From Anaerolineae bacterium (GTDB lineage: Bacteria; Chloroflexota; Anaerolineae; 4572-78; J111): DNA of 64,000 bases. Under the pieces are notes generated by a model. That model worked only from the letters and a program-made list of their open reading frames with translations, had not been told where the DNA came from and did not search any database. This document shows positions 24,311 to 31,604 of the stretch, piece by piece. Positions within the stretch are counted from its first letter, which is position 1. Each line of letters opens with the position of its first letter. The stretch lies in contig JAKLJP010000002.1 in assembly GCA_023151115.1 (NCBI GenBank), forward strand, positions 62,001-126,000, in the 5' to 3' direction. The translations under genes were made by a program, and so were the position numbers.

Positions 24311-25708
24311 ATGAAAAGTAACGAATTTATGCCAACGTTAACGGCTGAGCTGCCGGCGGTCGAGGAACTCGCCGCCAAGCTCAGCGGCCAACTCATTCGC
24401 CCCGGCGACGCTGCCTATGAGGAGGCCCGCCGGCTCTGGAACGGGCGGATAGACAAATACCCGGCCTTGATCGCTCGCTGCCGCACAGCCCAGGATGTGG
24501 TGTTGGCTGTCAACTTTGCCCGTGATCACCACTTAACCGTAGCTATCCGGGGTGGCGCACACAATACCAATGGCTTTGCCAGCGCCAATGACGGCCTGGT
24601 GATTGACCTATCGGCCATGAAAGGGGTGCAGGTTGACCCCACCACCCGCATCGCCCGCGCCGAACCCGGCGTAAAGATTGGCGAATTTATCCGGGCCACC
24701 CAGCAGTATGGCTTGATTGCGCCCACCGGCATCTGTTCCGATACCGGCATCAGCGGTTCCACCCTGGGCGGCGGTATCGGCTGGCTGATGGGCAAACACG
24801 GCCTGGCCATTGATAACGTCCTGTCTTTTGAGCTGGTCACTGCCGATGGCCGGCTGCTCAAGGCCAGCGCCGCTGAAAACGCGGATCTATTTTGGGGGCT
24901 GCGCGGCGGCGGCGGCAACTTTGGCATCGTCACCGCCTTCGAGTACCAACTCCACCCATTGGGCCAGGTGTTGGCCGGGATGGTCATCCATCCCCTGGCC
25001 AGGGCCAAAGAAGTACTGGATTTTTATCGGGATTTCGGCCGCACCATCCCTGATGACATGGGCGCCGAGGCCTTTCTGGCGACGGTACCTGAGGTCGGTC
25101 CGGCAGTCATTATCATGGCGGGATACTTTGGCGACGATTTGGCGGAAGGAGAGCGTTTATTAGCGCCCCTGCGCCAGTTTGGGCCGCCGCTGGTGGATCT
25201 GATTCAGCCGATAGCTTACCCTGACTTTGTCTCGATGCTCGACCCGCTTGCCCCGGTGGGCCGCCACTATCACGAATCGGCCTACTCGGTCAAACAGTTC
25301 AGCGATGAGGCCCTCGCCACCCTCATCGCCCGGGCCGAACAGATGACGTCGCCCTTCTCGGTCACCATCATTCACCACATTCATGGGGCGGCCACGCGGA
25401 TTGCGCCTGAGGCGACGGCCTTTGCCCTGCGCGAGCCGCATTATATCGTCATTCACACCGCCGCCTGGGAGGAAGGCCCAGCCGAGCCGCATATTGCATG
25501 GGGGCGGGCCTCCTATGCCGCGATGCAGCCATTTGCCAGCCCGGGCCTGTATGTGAATTTCATCATGGGCGAAACAGAAGAGGCTGTCCGCGCTTCTTAC
25601 CGGACCAACTATGACCGGCTGGCCGCCTTGAAGCGCCAATATGACCCAACCAACTTCTTCCGCCTGAACCAGAATATCAAACCGGCTGTGAAAGTTGACT
25701 CTGTTTGA
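24311..25708 (+). CDS. FAD-linked (BBE-type) oxidoreductase
   Basis: ATG 24311 (MKSNEFMP) is 7 bp from AAGGAG; upstream in-frame ATGs lack a site. The FAD_binding_4 domain covers about 35-210 (AIRGGAHNTNGFA, VIDLSAMKGVQVD, GSTLGGGIGWLMGKHG, LRGGGGNFGIVTAFEY). The C-terminal BBE element is RLAALKRQYDPTNFFRLNQNI. The His of RGGAH and the Cys of PTGICSDTGISG match the two residues that bind FAD covalently in bicovalent oxidases such as berberine-bridge and oligosaccharide oxidases, so bicovalent flavin is inferred. The substrate may be a sugar, alcohol or secondary metabolite. No signal peptide is seen. Confidence 0.9.
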   Translation: MKSNEFMPTLTAELPAVEELAAKLSGQLIRPGDAAYEEARRLWNGRIDKYPALIARCRTAQDVVLAVNFARDHHLTVAIRGGAHNTNGFASANDGLVIDLSAMKGVQVDPTTRIARAEPGVKIGEFIRATQQYGLIAPTGICSDTGISGSTLGGGIGWLMGKHGLAIDNVLSFELVTADGRLLKASAAENADLFWGLRGGGGNFGIVTAFEYQLHPLGQVLAGMVIHPLARAKEVLDFYRDFGRTIPDDMGAEAFLATVPEVGPAVIIMAGYFGDDLAEGERLLAPLRQFGPPLVDLIQPIAYPDFVSMLDPLAPVGRHYHESAYSVKQFSDEALATLIARAEQMTSPFSVTIIHHIHGAATRIAPEATAFALREPHYIVIHTAAWEEGPAEPHIAWGRASYAAMQPFASPGLYVNFIMGETEEAVRASYRTNYDRLAALKRQYDPTNFFRLNQNIKPAVKVDSV

Positions 25709-25725
25709 ATTTAGGGGGTAGCAGT

Positions 25726-25771
25726 ACAGTGATGCGTGATACGTGATGATCCTAATCACGTATCACCTATC
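25726..25771. repeat. Tandem-word palindrome (GTGATACGTGAT type), second copy
   Basis: GTGATGCGTGATACGTGATGA and ATCACGTATCACCTATC, the same word as at 9012-9055. It follows the FAD oxidase stop. Confidence 0.8.
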
Positions 25772-25857
25772 AGGATCAAACTGCGAAATCCTGAAGAAGT
25801 TGAAAGTTTAGCGTTGAAACCCAGTTACCGCTGATAAACGCTGATTAAGGGGAAAAG

Positions 25858-26190
25858 ATGAGCACACAACATTTTGAAGCGATAGGACGTTACCAGTCGG
25901 GTTCGGCCACCATTGATTTGTATGGTGATCTGACAGTTCAAGCAACGGAGGCGCTCAATGCCGCCTATACGGCGCTGGCAAGCCAAAATCCCGGCGTTAT
26001 CTTCTTCAATTTTGCCGGCGTGGATTATCTGAACAGCAACGGTATCGCCTTGCTGATCAGTCTGGTGGCGCGAGCGCGGCAAAGCTCCCATACCTTGATG
26101 GCTTATGGTTTACGTCCATTTCACGCCGAACTGTTTCAATTGGCCGGCTTGCATGAATATATGCCCATGCTATCTCCTGAAGCCGTTTGA
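25858..26190 (+). CDS. STAS-domain anti-sigma factor antagonist
   Basis: 110 residues, ATG after AAGGGGAAAAG. The whole protein is a STAS domain: ATIDLYGDLTVQATEALNAA, FFNFAGVDYLNSNGIALLI. Ser60 in YLNSNGIA is at the position phosphorylated in SpoIIAA/RsbV-type antagonists. The usual anti-sigma kinase is not next to it. The SpoIIE phosphatase at 17959-18939 could be the partner. The next gene, a flavoprotein, starts 19 bp after the stop, so the two may be co-transcribed. Confidence 0.9.
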   Translation: MSTQHFEAIGRYQSGSATIDLYGDLTVQATEALNAAYTALASQNPGVIFFNFAGVDYLNSNGIALLISLVARARQSSHTLMAYGLRPFHAELFQLAGLHEYMPMLSPEAV

Positions 26191-26208
26191 ACCTATGGAG
26201 CTATGACC

Positions 26209-27501
26209 ATGATTTACGATACGATTGTTATCGGCGCGGGCCAGGCCGGATTGGCTACGGGCTATCATCTGCAACGGGCCGGACTGCGTTTTCTGCTCCT
26301 CGAAGCGGGCGACGAGCCGGGGGGTTCCTGGCCCCACTTCTACGACAGCTTATCCCTCAATTCGACTGCGCGCTACTCGTCGCTGCCGGGCCTGCCTTTT
26401 CCCGGCCAGCCCGACCGCTATCCCCGGCGCGACGAGGCCGTGGCTTATCTCCGCAGCTACGCGGCCCATTTCGCTTTGCCGATTGTGACCGGAGCGGCTG
26501 TGGTCAAGGTCGAGCGTGTGGGCCGCTTCTTTCGAGTTATCACCACCGATAAAGGCTGCTTCAGAGCGCGGACAGTGGTGGCGGCCACCGGCTTTTTCGG
26601 CCGGCCAAATATGCCTGACCTTCCCGGCCAGGGGCAGTATCGCGGCCAGGTTCTCCATGCGGCTGAGTATCGGAGACCAGAGCCATTTCGCGGGCAGCGG
26701 GTTGTGGTGGTCGGCGGGGGCAATGCCGCCGTGCAAATTGGGGTAGAGTTGGCTCAAGCCGCTCACGTCACCCTGGCCACGCGCCACCCGATTCGCTATC
26801 TACCGCAGCGGATTCTGGGACAGGACATTCACTTTTGGTTAAAGCTCAGCGGCCTGGATCGCACCCAATGGTTGGATGAGCAGAGTCTGCCGGTCTTCGA
26901 TACCGGCAAATACCAGGCTGCGATAGCCGCGGGCCGGCCTGACCAGCGGCCCATGTTCGAGCGTTTCAGCGCAGAGGGCCTTATCTGGAGCGATGGCCGC
27001 TATGAAAAGGTGGATGCGGTCATCTTTGCTACCGGCTACCGGCCTCACCTAACCTATTTAGCCGAATTGGGCGCGTTGGACGAAACGGGACGCGCCCGGC
27101 AGCGCCGGGGTGAGAGCACCACCGTGCCGGGCTTGTATTACGTTGGCTTGCCGAGGCAGCGCTCAGTAGCTTCGGCCACCCTGCGCGGTGTGGGCGCCGA
27201 TGCCAGGATTGTTGTCAATCATCTGCGGCGTTACTGCGAAGCCCAGCAGCGAACACCCATCAGACGGGCGGCAGAGGCAACTTTAAAGCGGCGGACTCGC
27301 GTTTGGGTTTCAAGAAGCCAAGAGTTGATGGGCTTGATCGGCCTGATGACGCTGGCCCTGCGCCAGCAGCTAGCCACGCAGCGGTTAGCCGCACCCCGGC
27401 TGGTAGGCGAAGCGATAGTTCGGTCTGTTATGGTCAGCGCCGGTTTTTTGGGCCTGGGCCATGCCGCCGCCTTGTATGCCCCGAATTTAATGCGGAATTA
27501 A
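26209..27501 (+). CDS. FAD/NAD(P)-binding monooxygenase-like flavoprotein
   Basis: ATG 26209 (MIYDTIVIGAGQAG) has GGAG at 8 bp; ATG 26203 is too near. The first Rossmann GAGQAG binds FAD near the N-terminus, with LEAGDEPGGSWPHFYDSL. A second GxGxxG-like GGGNAAVQ near 170 is for NAD(P)H. ATGYRPHLTY and GLYYVGLPRQRSVASATLRG mark the C-terminal FAD closure. This is the layout of flavin-containing/Baeyer-Villiger-like oxygenases (CzcO/TrkA-type putative flavoproteins). The C-terminal 90 residues are extra, with a hydrophobic end (LGLGHAAALYAPNLM). Substrate unknown. Confidence 0.88.
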   Translation: MIYDTIVIGAGQAGLATGYHLQRAGLRFLLLEAGDEPGGSWPHFYDSLSLNSTARYSSLPGLPFPGQPDRYPRRDEAVAYLRSYAAHFALPIVTGAAVVKVERVGRFFRVITTDKGCFRARTVVAATGFFGRPNMPDLPGQGQYRGQVLHAAEYRRPEPFRGQRVVVVGGGNAAVQIGVELAQAAHVTLATRHPIRYLPQRILGQDIHFWLKLSGLDRTQWLDEQSLPVFDTGKYQAAIAAGRPDQRPMFERFSAEGLIWSDGRYEKVDAVIFATGYRPHLTYLAELGALDETGRARQRRGESTTVPGLYYVGLPRQRSVASATLRGVGADARIVVNHLRRYCEAQQRTPIRRAAEATLKRRTRVWVSRSQELMGLIGLMTLALRQQLATQRLAAPRLVGEAIVRSVMVSAGFLGLGHAAALYAPNLMRN

Positions 27502-27550
27502 CCGCTTTCTCGTCGTTCTCCTCGCTGCGAAACTGTCACCAGCGATGACC

Positions 27551-27605
27551 GGAGACCACAGACCCGCTGCTTACTTTTGCCCAGTCTCCGGTCATCGGTC
27601 CCCAG
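27551..27605. repeat. GATGACCGGAGAC inverted repeat
   Basis: GATGACCGGAGAC near 27544-27556 and GTCTCCGGTCATC near 27583-27597 are perfectly complementary, with extra GACC/GGTC words around. It belongs to the tandem-word palindrome class and may terminate the flavoprotein transcript. Confidence 0.65.
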
Positions 27606-27686
27606 TCTATTTGCGAAAGAGCCAAAAATGAAAACCTGGGTTAAAATATTGATAATTACATTCGATGATGCATCGGGGAGGCGCAA

Positions 27687-28592
27687 ATGGAAACTAAGGG
27701 GCAACGTATTGTTCAGAACGTGGAAGATATTCCACCGCTGGGCCATCAAGAAGCAGGGGAGATGGCCAGGGTTGAACTGGAGCGGTTTATCGCCCTGCTG
27801 GAGACATTGGCGGAGGATGATTGGCTGAAACCAACCTACTGCACCCTGTGGAACGTGCGCCAAATAGTCAGCCATCAGGCCGGGGCCTATGCCGGATTTG
27901 CCAGTGGGGCCGAATTTAGACGCCAGTGGGGACCTCCGCCCCAACCCAAGCCGGGTCAGATGACGGTTGATGCCGTCAACGATCGCCAGGTTGCCGACCG
28001 CGCCCAGGCCACGCCCGCTGAACTCATTGCCGAACTGCGCCAGGTGGGATCCAGGGCCATCGCCAACCGGCAGCGAATTCCGGCTTTTATCCGCGGGCTG
28101 CGTTTCGATGCCGAGGCGTTCCTCTATGCCTGGCGTCCTTTTGATATTTTGCGCGCCCTGCGCTGGCCTTATGGAGCTATTACGGCGGGGACAATGCGGC
28201 TGGACTATATCACCGACCTGATTTACACCCGCGATACCTGGATGCACCGCATGGACATCTGCCAGGCCACCGGACGGGAGATGATCTTGACCGATGACCA
28301 CGATGGCCGGATGATGGCCCTGGTCATGCGCGACCTGGCCGATCTGCTCAAAGATGCGCTTAATGGGCAGACCGTCGCTTATGATATTCCGGGGCCGGGC
28401 GGCGGCTGTTGGAAAATGGGGCCGGCCTCTACCCCGGCGGCAACCATCCAGATGGAGCTACTTTACTTCAACGTTCTGGCCTCGGGCCGCATGACCCCGG
28501 CTGAAGCCAGAGCGCAGGGACTTGTTTCAATCAGCGGCAATGTCGAGGCGGCCAACCTGGCCCTCGATCATATGTCGCCTCTACCGTACTGA
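27687..28592 (+). CDS. Maleylpyruvate-isomerase-like (MDMPI/DinB fold) protein
   Basis: ATG after GGGGAGG. The N-terminal half is a four-helix DinB/MDMPI domain: ERFIALLETLAEDDWLKPTYC, TLWNVRQIVSHQAG (a typical metal-site His), and YTRDTWMHRMDIC with further His residues. The C-terminal third (PGPGGGCWKMGPASTPAAT) looks like the SCP2/MDMPI_C thiol-related domain. Family members use mycothiol or related thiols in Actinobacteria; Chloroflexota cofactor use is not known from this sequence. 301 residues, a normal size. It appears monocistronic. Confidence 0.85.
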   Translation: METKGQRIVQNVEDIPPLGHQEAGEMARVELERFIALLETLAEDDWLKPTYCTLWNVRQIVSHQAGAYAGFASGAEFRRQWGPPPQPKPGQMTVDAVNDRQVADRAQATPAELIAELRQVGSRAIANRQRIPAFIRGLRFDAEAFLYAWRPFDILRALRWPYGAITAGTMRLDYITDLIYTRDTWMHRMDICQATGREMILTDDHDGRMMALVMRDLADLLKDALNGQTVAYDIPGPGGGCWKMGPASTPAATIQMELLYFNVLASGRMTPAEARAQGLVSISGNVEAANLALDHMSPLPY

Positions 28593-28640
28593 GACATAAT
28601 TTTCATCAGAAAATCGCCAATTGCGTTGGAACGCACAAAT

Positions 28641-28665
28641 AAAAAAACCGGCTTGCGCCGGTTTT
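28641..28665 (-). terminator. Rho-independent terminator of the tRNA-Gly gene
   Basis: Read on the minus strand: AAACCGGCGCAAGCCGG followed by TTTTTTT. It starts 1-2 bp after the tRNA 3' end. Confidence 0.9.
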
Positions 28666-28666
28666 G

Positions 28667-28738
28667 AGCGGGTAAGGGGATTCGAACCCCTGACATCAAC
28701 CTTGGGAAGGTTGCGTTCTACCACTGAACTATACCCGC
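28667..28738 (-). tRNA. tRNA-Gly (anticodon CCC)
   Basis: Minus strand, 72 nt: acceptor GCGGGTA / TACCCGC, D-loop AGTTCAGTGGTAGAAC, anticodon stem CAACC / GGTTG around TT-CCC-AA, T-arm AGGGGTTCGAATCCCCT, discriminator T. CCA is not encoded. The promoter is at 28821-28849, and a TATCCGAA repeat occupies the leader between. Confidence 0.96.
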
Positions 28739-28741
28739 ATA

Positions 28742-28812
28742 CTTAGTACCTATCCGAAAATCTGGAGGTTGGCATCCTTATGCCAGCCGATAGAGGTTTT
28801 TGGGTAGGCTCT
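28742..28812. repeat. TATCCGAA palindromic repeat, copy 2, in the tRNA-Gly leader
   Basis: The ends CCTATCCGAAAA (28749-28760) and TTTTTGGGTAGG (28797-28808) are inverted repeats with AGTA/CTCTTA borders. It lies 4 bp upstream of the mature tRNA 5' end and downstream of the promoter, so it must be transcribed as part of the precursor. Confidence 0.82.
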
Positions 28813-28820
28813 TAGCCGGA

Positions 28821-28849
28821 ATTATAGAACTGAGGCCGGAGATTGTCAA
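28821..28849 (-). promoter_or_regulatory. Consensus sigma-70 promoter of tRNA-Gly
   Basis: Minus strand: TTGACA (28849-28844), a 17-bp spacer and TATAAT (28826-28821), a perfect consensus. The start point should be near 28814, giving a leader of about 75 nt that is almost exactly the TATCCGAA element. Confidence 0.82.
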
Positions 28850-28854
28850 ACTCA

Positions 28855-28907
28855 ACGGGTAAGAGGGGTCGAACCCTTGATGAGTCTAATTGATGTTTAA
28901 CCTACCC
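28855..28907 (-). other. tRNA-like remnant
   Basis: Minus strand: GGGTAGG near 28907-28901 can pair with CTTACCC, and AAGGGTTCGACCCCTC resembles a T-arm. The 3' part matches the last 30 nt of the adjacent tRNA-Gly with a few changes. D-arm and anticodon arm are absent. It may be a decayed tandem tRNA or a partial duplicate left by an integration event. The plus-strand promoter 28890-28918 overlaps it. Confidence 0.35.
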
Positions 28908-28918
28908 TTTGTTATAAT
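28890..28918 (+). promoter_or_regulatory. Sigma-70-like promoter for the VOC gene
   Basis: TTGATG (28890-28895), a 17-bp spacer and TATAAT (28913-28918). The transcript would begin just before a perfect 10-bp hairpin (CCAGGAGGCG / CGCCTCCTGG, 28925-28955), then cross a CCTCACCCC palindrome (29027-29112) before the VOC start at 29132. Confidence 0.55.
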
Positions 28919-29026
28919 CCCCTGCCAGGAGGCGAGGGGATTCTTCGCCTCCTGGTCTCACATCTCATCACGTCTATCTTACAAAGGAGTCGTCACGAAG
29001 CCCCGGCTTCACCACCAGCGACGAAA

Positions 29027-29112
29027 AGCCCTCACCCCGTCGCTGGCACGACTCCCCTCTCCCGGTGGGAGAGGCTGCCGAGTGCGCAGCACCCAGCGTG
29101 GGGTGAGGGCTA
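29027..29112. repeat. CCCTCACCCC palindromic repeat in the VOC leader
   Basis: GCCCTCACCCC and GGGGTGAGGGC are inverted ends; CCCTCTCCCGGTGGGAGAGG is the inner hairpin. As I recall, repeats with these words are widespread in bacterial genomes. The Shine-Dalgarno of the VOC gene begins a few bases after its end. Confidence 0.8.
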
Positions 29113-29131
29113 TTTTCAGAGGAGCAAAGTA

Positions 29132-29722
29132 ATGCAAAAGATCCAAACGCAAGGCGTCCATCATATTACCCTGGTTGGAGCCAGCCGGCAGGTCTCCATT
29201 GATTTTTGGGAAGGCGTACTGGGGATGCCCTTCATCTTCGAGCAGCCCAATCTGGATGTCCCTGACGAGAGTCACCTTTATTTTGATCCAGGCGATGGCC
29301 GCCTGATCACTGTTTTTACCAATGAGAGCCGCCAAATTGACCCCACCCCTAACCCCGAAGGGATTGGCAATGTGCATCACCTGGCGTTCAGCGTCTCGCG
29401 AGCCACCTTTACCCAGGCGGCTCAACGGTTAGAGGCACGCGGGGTTAAGCACACCGGGGCTATTGATCGAGGGATTTTTGACTCGATCTATTTCCGTGAT
29501 CCACTGGGGCAGTTGATTGAACTGGCATGCTACAAGTTCGAGCCGCCGGCGGGCCTCACCCACAGCCAAGTTTTGTTTGAAGCACACCATTTGCGGGTGG
29601 CCGAAGGAGCCTACAATATTCAAGAGTCGCACCTGGCCGATGCCATCGAGCGGCTGGTCAAGCGGATGCAGCCTTCCCTGTCGGAAGACCGGGAAGCCCG
29701 ACAGGCCTATCCTTCTACCTAA
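29132..29722 (+). CDS. VOC (glyoxalase/extradiol dioxygenase fold) protein
   Basis: ATG after AGGAG. Two beta-alpha-beta modules: GVHHITLVGASRQVSIDFWEG near 8-30, and NVHHLAFSVSRATFTQAAQRL near 80-105, with IYFRDPLGQLIELACY near 125-145. His (HHIT), His (HHLAF) and Glu (IELAC) match the metal ligands of ring-cleavage-type and glyoxalase-type VOC enzymes. The extra C-terminal 50 residues are helical. The nearest relatives I recognise are ring-cleaving dioxygenase-like proteins, but the substrate is unknown. Confidence 0.87.
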   Translation: MQKIQTQGVHHITLVGASRQVSIDFWEGVLGMPFIFEQPNLDVPDESHLYFDPGDGRLITVFTNESRQIDPTPNPEGIGNVHHLAFSVSRATFTQAAQRLEARGVKHTGAIDRGIFDSIYFRDPLGQLIELACYKFEPPAGLTHSQVLFEAHHLRVAEGAYNIQESHLADAIERLVKRMQPSLSEDREARQAYPST

Positions 29723-29748
29723 CCCGAACAAGCCTGACCTAACGAAAT

Positions 29749-29817
29749 TCTTTACCACAAAGATACAGGGACACAAAGTTTTTAATTTTTCTTGGTGTCT
29801 TGGCGTCTTTGTGGTTA
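29749..29817. repeat. Tandem-word palindrome (ACCACAAAG type)
   Basis: TACCACAAAGATACAGGGACA and TGTCTTGGCGTCTTTGTGGT pair imperfectly around AAAGTTTTTAATTTTTCTT. It lies between the convergent VOC and YheT-like genes. Confidence 0.75.
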
Positions 29818-29827
29818 AACATCTTGC

Positions 29828-30823
29828 TCAGTTGCCCTCCAAAATGGACAGGGCGGCCTGACCAATCCAGCGACGGAAGGGGAAGAGGTCAATAAAGCCG
29901 ACATGCCCGCCATAGGGTTGGATGTGGATTTGCAGGTAAGGGGTCAAGCTGCGGAAGGGTAAAAAGTCGCTCACCGGCACAATGGGGTCGTCGGCGGCGG
30001 TGATGATAGTGAGTGGGGTTTGCAGGCCGGCCAGCATCGCCGGGGTCAGAGCATAGCTGGCCAGATAAGTCCGTGCATCGGGGTAGGGGGTATAGGGGAT
30101 AAAGGCCTCGGTCATGGCCATACAGGTGCGAGCCGCCATCACTTGAGAAAAGTCGTACAGGTGAGGCCAGGCCGCCTGCTTCCGGCTAAAGGATCGCCGC
30201 CACTTGCGCCGGAAATAAGCCAGGTAAAAGGCGGGAGCGCGGTCTATTTGCTGGGTGGTATGATAGGGATCGAGCGGGGGATTAATCGCCAAAGTGTGGG
30301 CCAGGTTAGGCAGGGGCGCATCGCCGTGCCGCCAGGCCAGGCGCGCTGCAAAGTTACCTCCCAGTGAAGAGCCAATGATATAAAAGGACCGGTCCGGTTC
30401 TAGACCGGCAATCCGGCGGGCAGCGGCAAAGGTTTCGTCCAACAGATCGCCCCGAAAAATGCCGGGGTTGAGATGATGGGTTTCGCCGTGGTCACGCAGG
30501 TTGAGCCGGAAAACACTGTAACCGTGCTGGTAAAGAAACTCGCCGATGGCAATGTTGTAGCTGGCGTTGGCCTGGCCCAGCCAGCCGTGGATCAGCAGGA
30601 CCAACCCTTTGGCCTGTTCGCCGGGTTGGGGCGAGTAGAAGCCCTGCAAGCGCACGTTGTCCTCAACCTCTAAAATCAGCTCGCGGGCGGCGGCAACCAT
30701 AACCGCGCCTCGATTGCGGGCCGTACTGGAGGCGATGGTTTGAAAATGGGGGTTGCGGGCCAGGCGGTGAGGCCGGAAGGTGAGGCCGCCTGAGGTTGAA
30801 AATAGGTTATTCTGACTTGTCAT
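29828..30823 (-). CDS. YheT/EMB8-type alpha/beta hydrolase
   Basis: I choose ATG 30823 (MTSQNNLFSTSGG); the frame stays open to 30871, but that stretch holds a common TTCGTGTAATTCGTGGC repeat. Typical COG0429 sequence: NPHFQTIASS near 25, LIHGWLGQANASYN (oxyanion region), LNLRDHGETHH, nucleophile motif GSSLGGN, ADDPIVPVSDF (acid) and QPYGGHVGF (His). This group is predicted to act on lipids or esters; the substrate is not known. It is cytoplasmic, with no signal. The gene is monocistronic or follows the upstream minus-strand membrane-protein gene. Confidence 0.9.
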   Translation of the reverse strand: MTSQNNLFSTSGGLTFRPHRLARNPHFQTIASSTARNRGAVMVAAARELILEVEDNVRLQGFYSPQPGEQAKGLVLLIHGWLGQANASYNIAIGEFLYQHGYSVFRLNLRDHGETHHLNPGIFRGDLLDETFAAARRIAGLEPDRSFYIIGSSLGGNFAARLAWRHGDAPLPNLAHTLAINPPLDPYHTTQQIDRAPAFYLAYFRRKWRRSFSRKQAAWPHLYDFSQVMAARTCMAMTEAFIPYTPYPDARTYLASYALTPAMLAGLQTPLTIITAADDPIVPVSDFLPFRSLTPYLQIHIQPYGGHVGFIDLFPFRRWIGQAALSILEGN

Positions 30824-30950
30824 GACTCTAACCCGGACAGGCGGCCTTCGGCCAAACAGTTTTTTCGCCACGAATTACACGAATTTTCACTAAAAGATTT
30901 TCCTGCCGAGAGTGCATCCATTTCGTAGCAAACTTCTTGCTCAATAAGGT

Positions 30951-31604
30951 TTAATTTACCCGATGCAGAAATATTGCCCCACTCAGGCTCAAAATAATAC
31001 CACTTACGGTGAGCCACCAGCCCCAGCCCAGGGCAACCGGCTGGTGGTAGGCTTCGGCCAGGCCGGGCTGAATTAGACTAAAGTGCCACCAGGGTAAAAC
31101 CAGGGCGGCCAGCCCCCCAATCAGCAGCAGCCCAAGCAAGGGCTTGAGCGGTAATTTGCGCCACAGGGGGGCGCTCACCGCCAGGGTTACAGCACTGACG
31201 GCTAGTAAGGTTTGCAGCCGAAACTCCGGGGCCGTCAAAACCGCTGGGGTCCATACCGGCGAGAGACCGGCCAGGGCCAGCGGAATGACGGCCAGCCGTA
31301 GCAACCAGCGCAGCCAGCGGGGCAGGGCCAATTGCGAGTTTTCAGCCAGCAGAGGCAAGGCCAGCATGCTCAAAAAGAGCGGCAGCAGAAAAAAGAGCCG
31401 CTGCACGGCTACCTGGTTGTAGCGCACCTGGGGCAAAAACTTAACAAATTCGGCCAGGCCGGGGGCGGTCAACTGTAAGGCCACCGGCTCACGCCAGAGC
31501 CAGGGTAAAAAGGCCCCGCCCAGGCCGGCCAAAAATAAACCCAGGGCTAACAGCCAGCTGACCGGTCCTGGCCTGCTCAATCCTCGAATTCGAAGTCGCG
31601 CCAC
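30951..31604 (-). CDS. Multipass membrane protein, unknown
   Basis: 217 residues, about six hydrophobic helices (for example WLLALGLFLAGLGGAFLPWLW near 17-37, LFFLLPLFLSMLALPLLA, LGLLLIGGLAALVLPWWHF, WLTVSGIILSLSGAIFL). No charged motif or family signature is recognised. The start overlaps the end of the FHA protein by 28 bp, so the two are translationally coupled and probably work in the same place at the membrane. Confidence 0.75.
   Translation of the reverse strand: MARLRIRGLSRPGPVSWLLALGLFLAGLGGAFLPWLWREPVALQLTAPGLAEFVKFLPQVRYNQVAVQRLFFLLPLFLSMLALPLLAENSQLALPRWLRWLLRLAVIPLALAGLSPVWTPAVLTAPEFRLQTLLAVSAVTLAVSAPLWRKLPLKPLLGLLLIGGLAALVLPWWHFSLIQPGLAEAYHQPVALGWGWWLTVSGIILSLSGAIFLHRVN

Noticed and set aside
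28925..28955. Terminator at CCAGGAGGCG / CGCCTCCTGG
   Set aside because: The hairpin is perfect but followed by CTCACATCTC without a T tract, and it lies just after a plus-strand promoter. It may be a leader structure.
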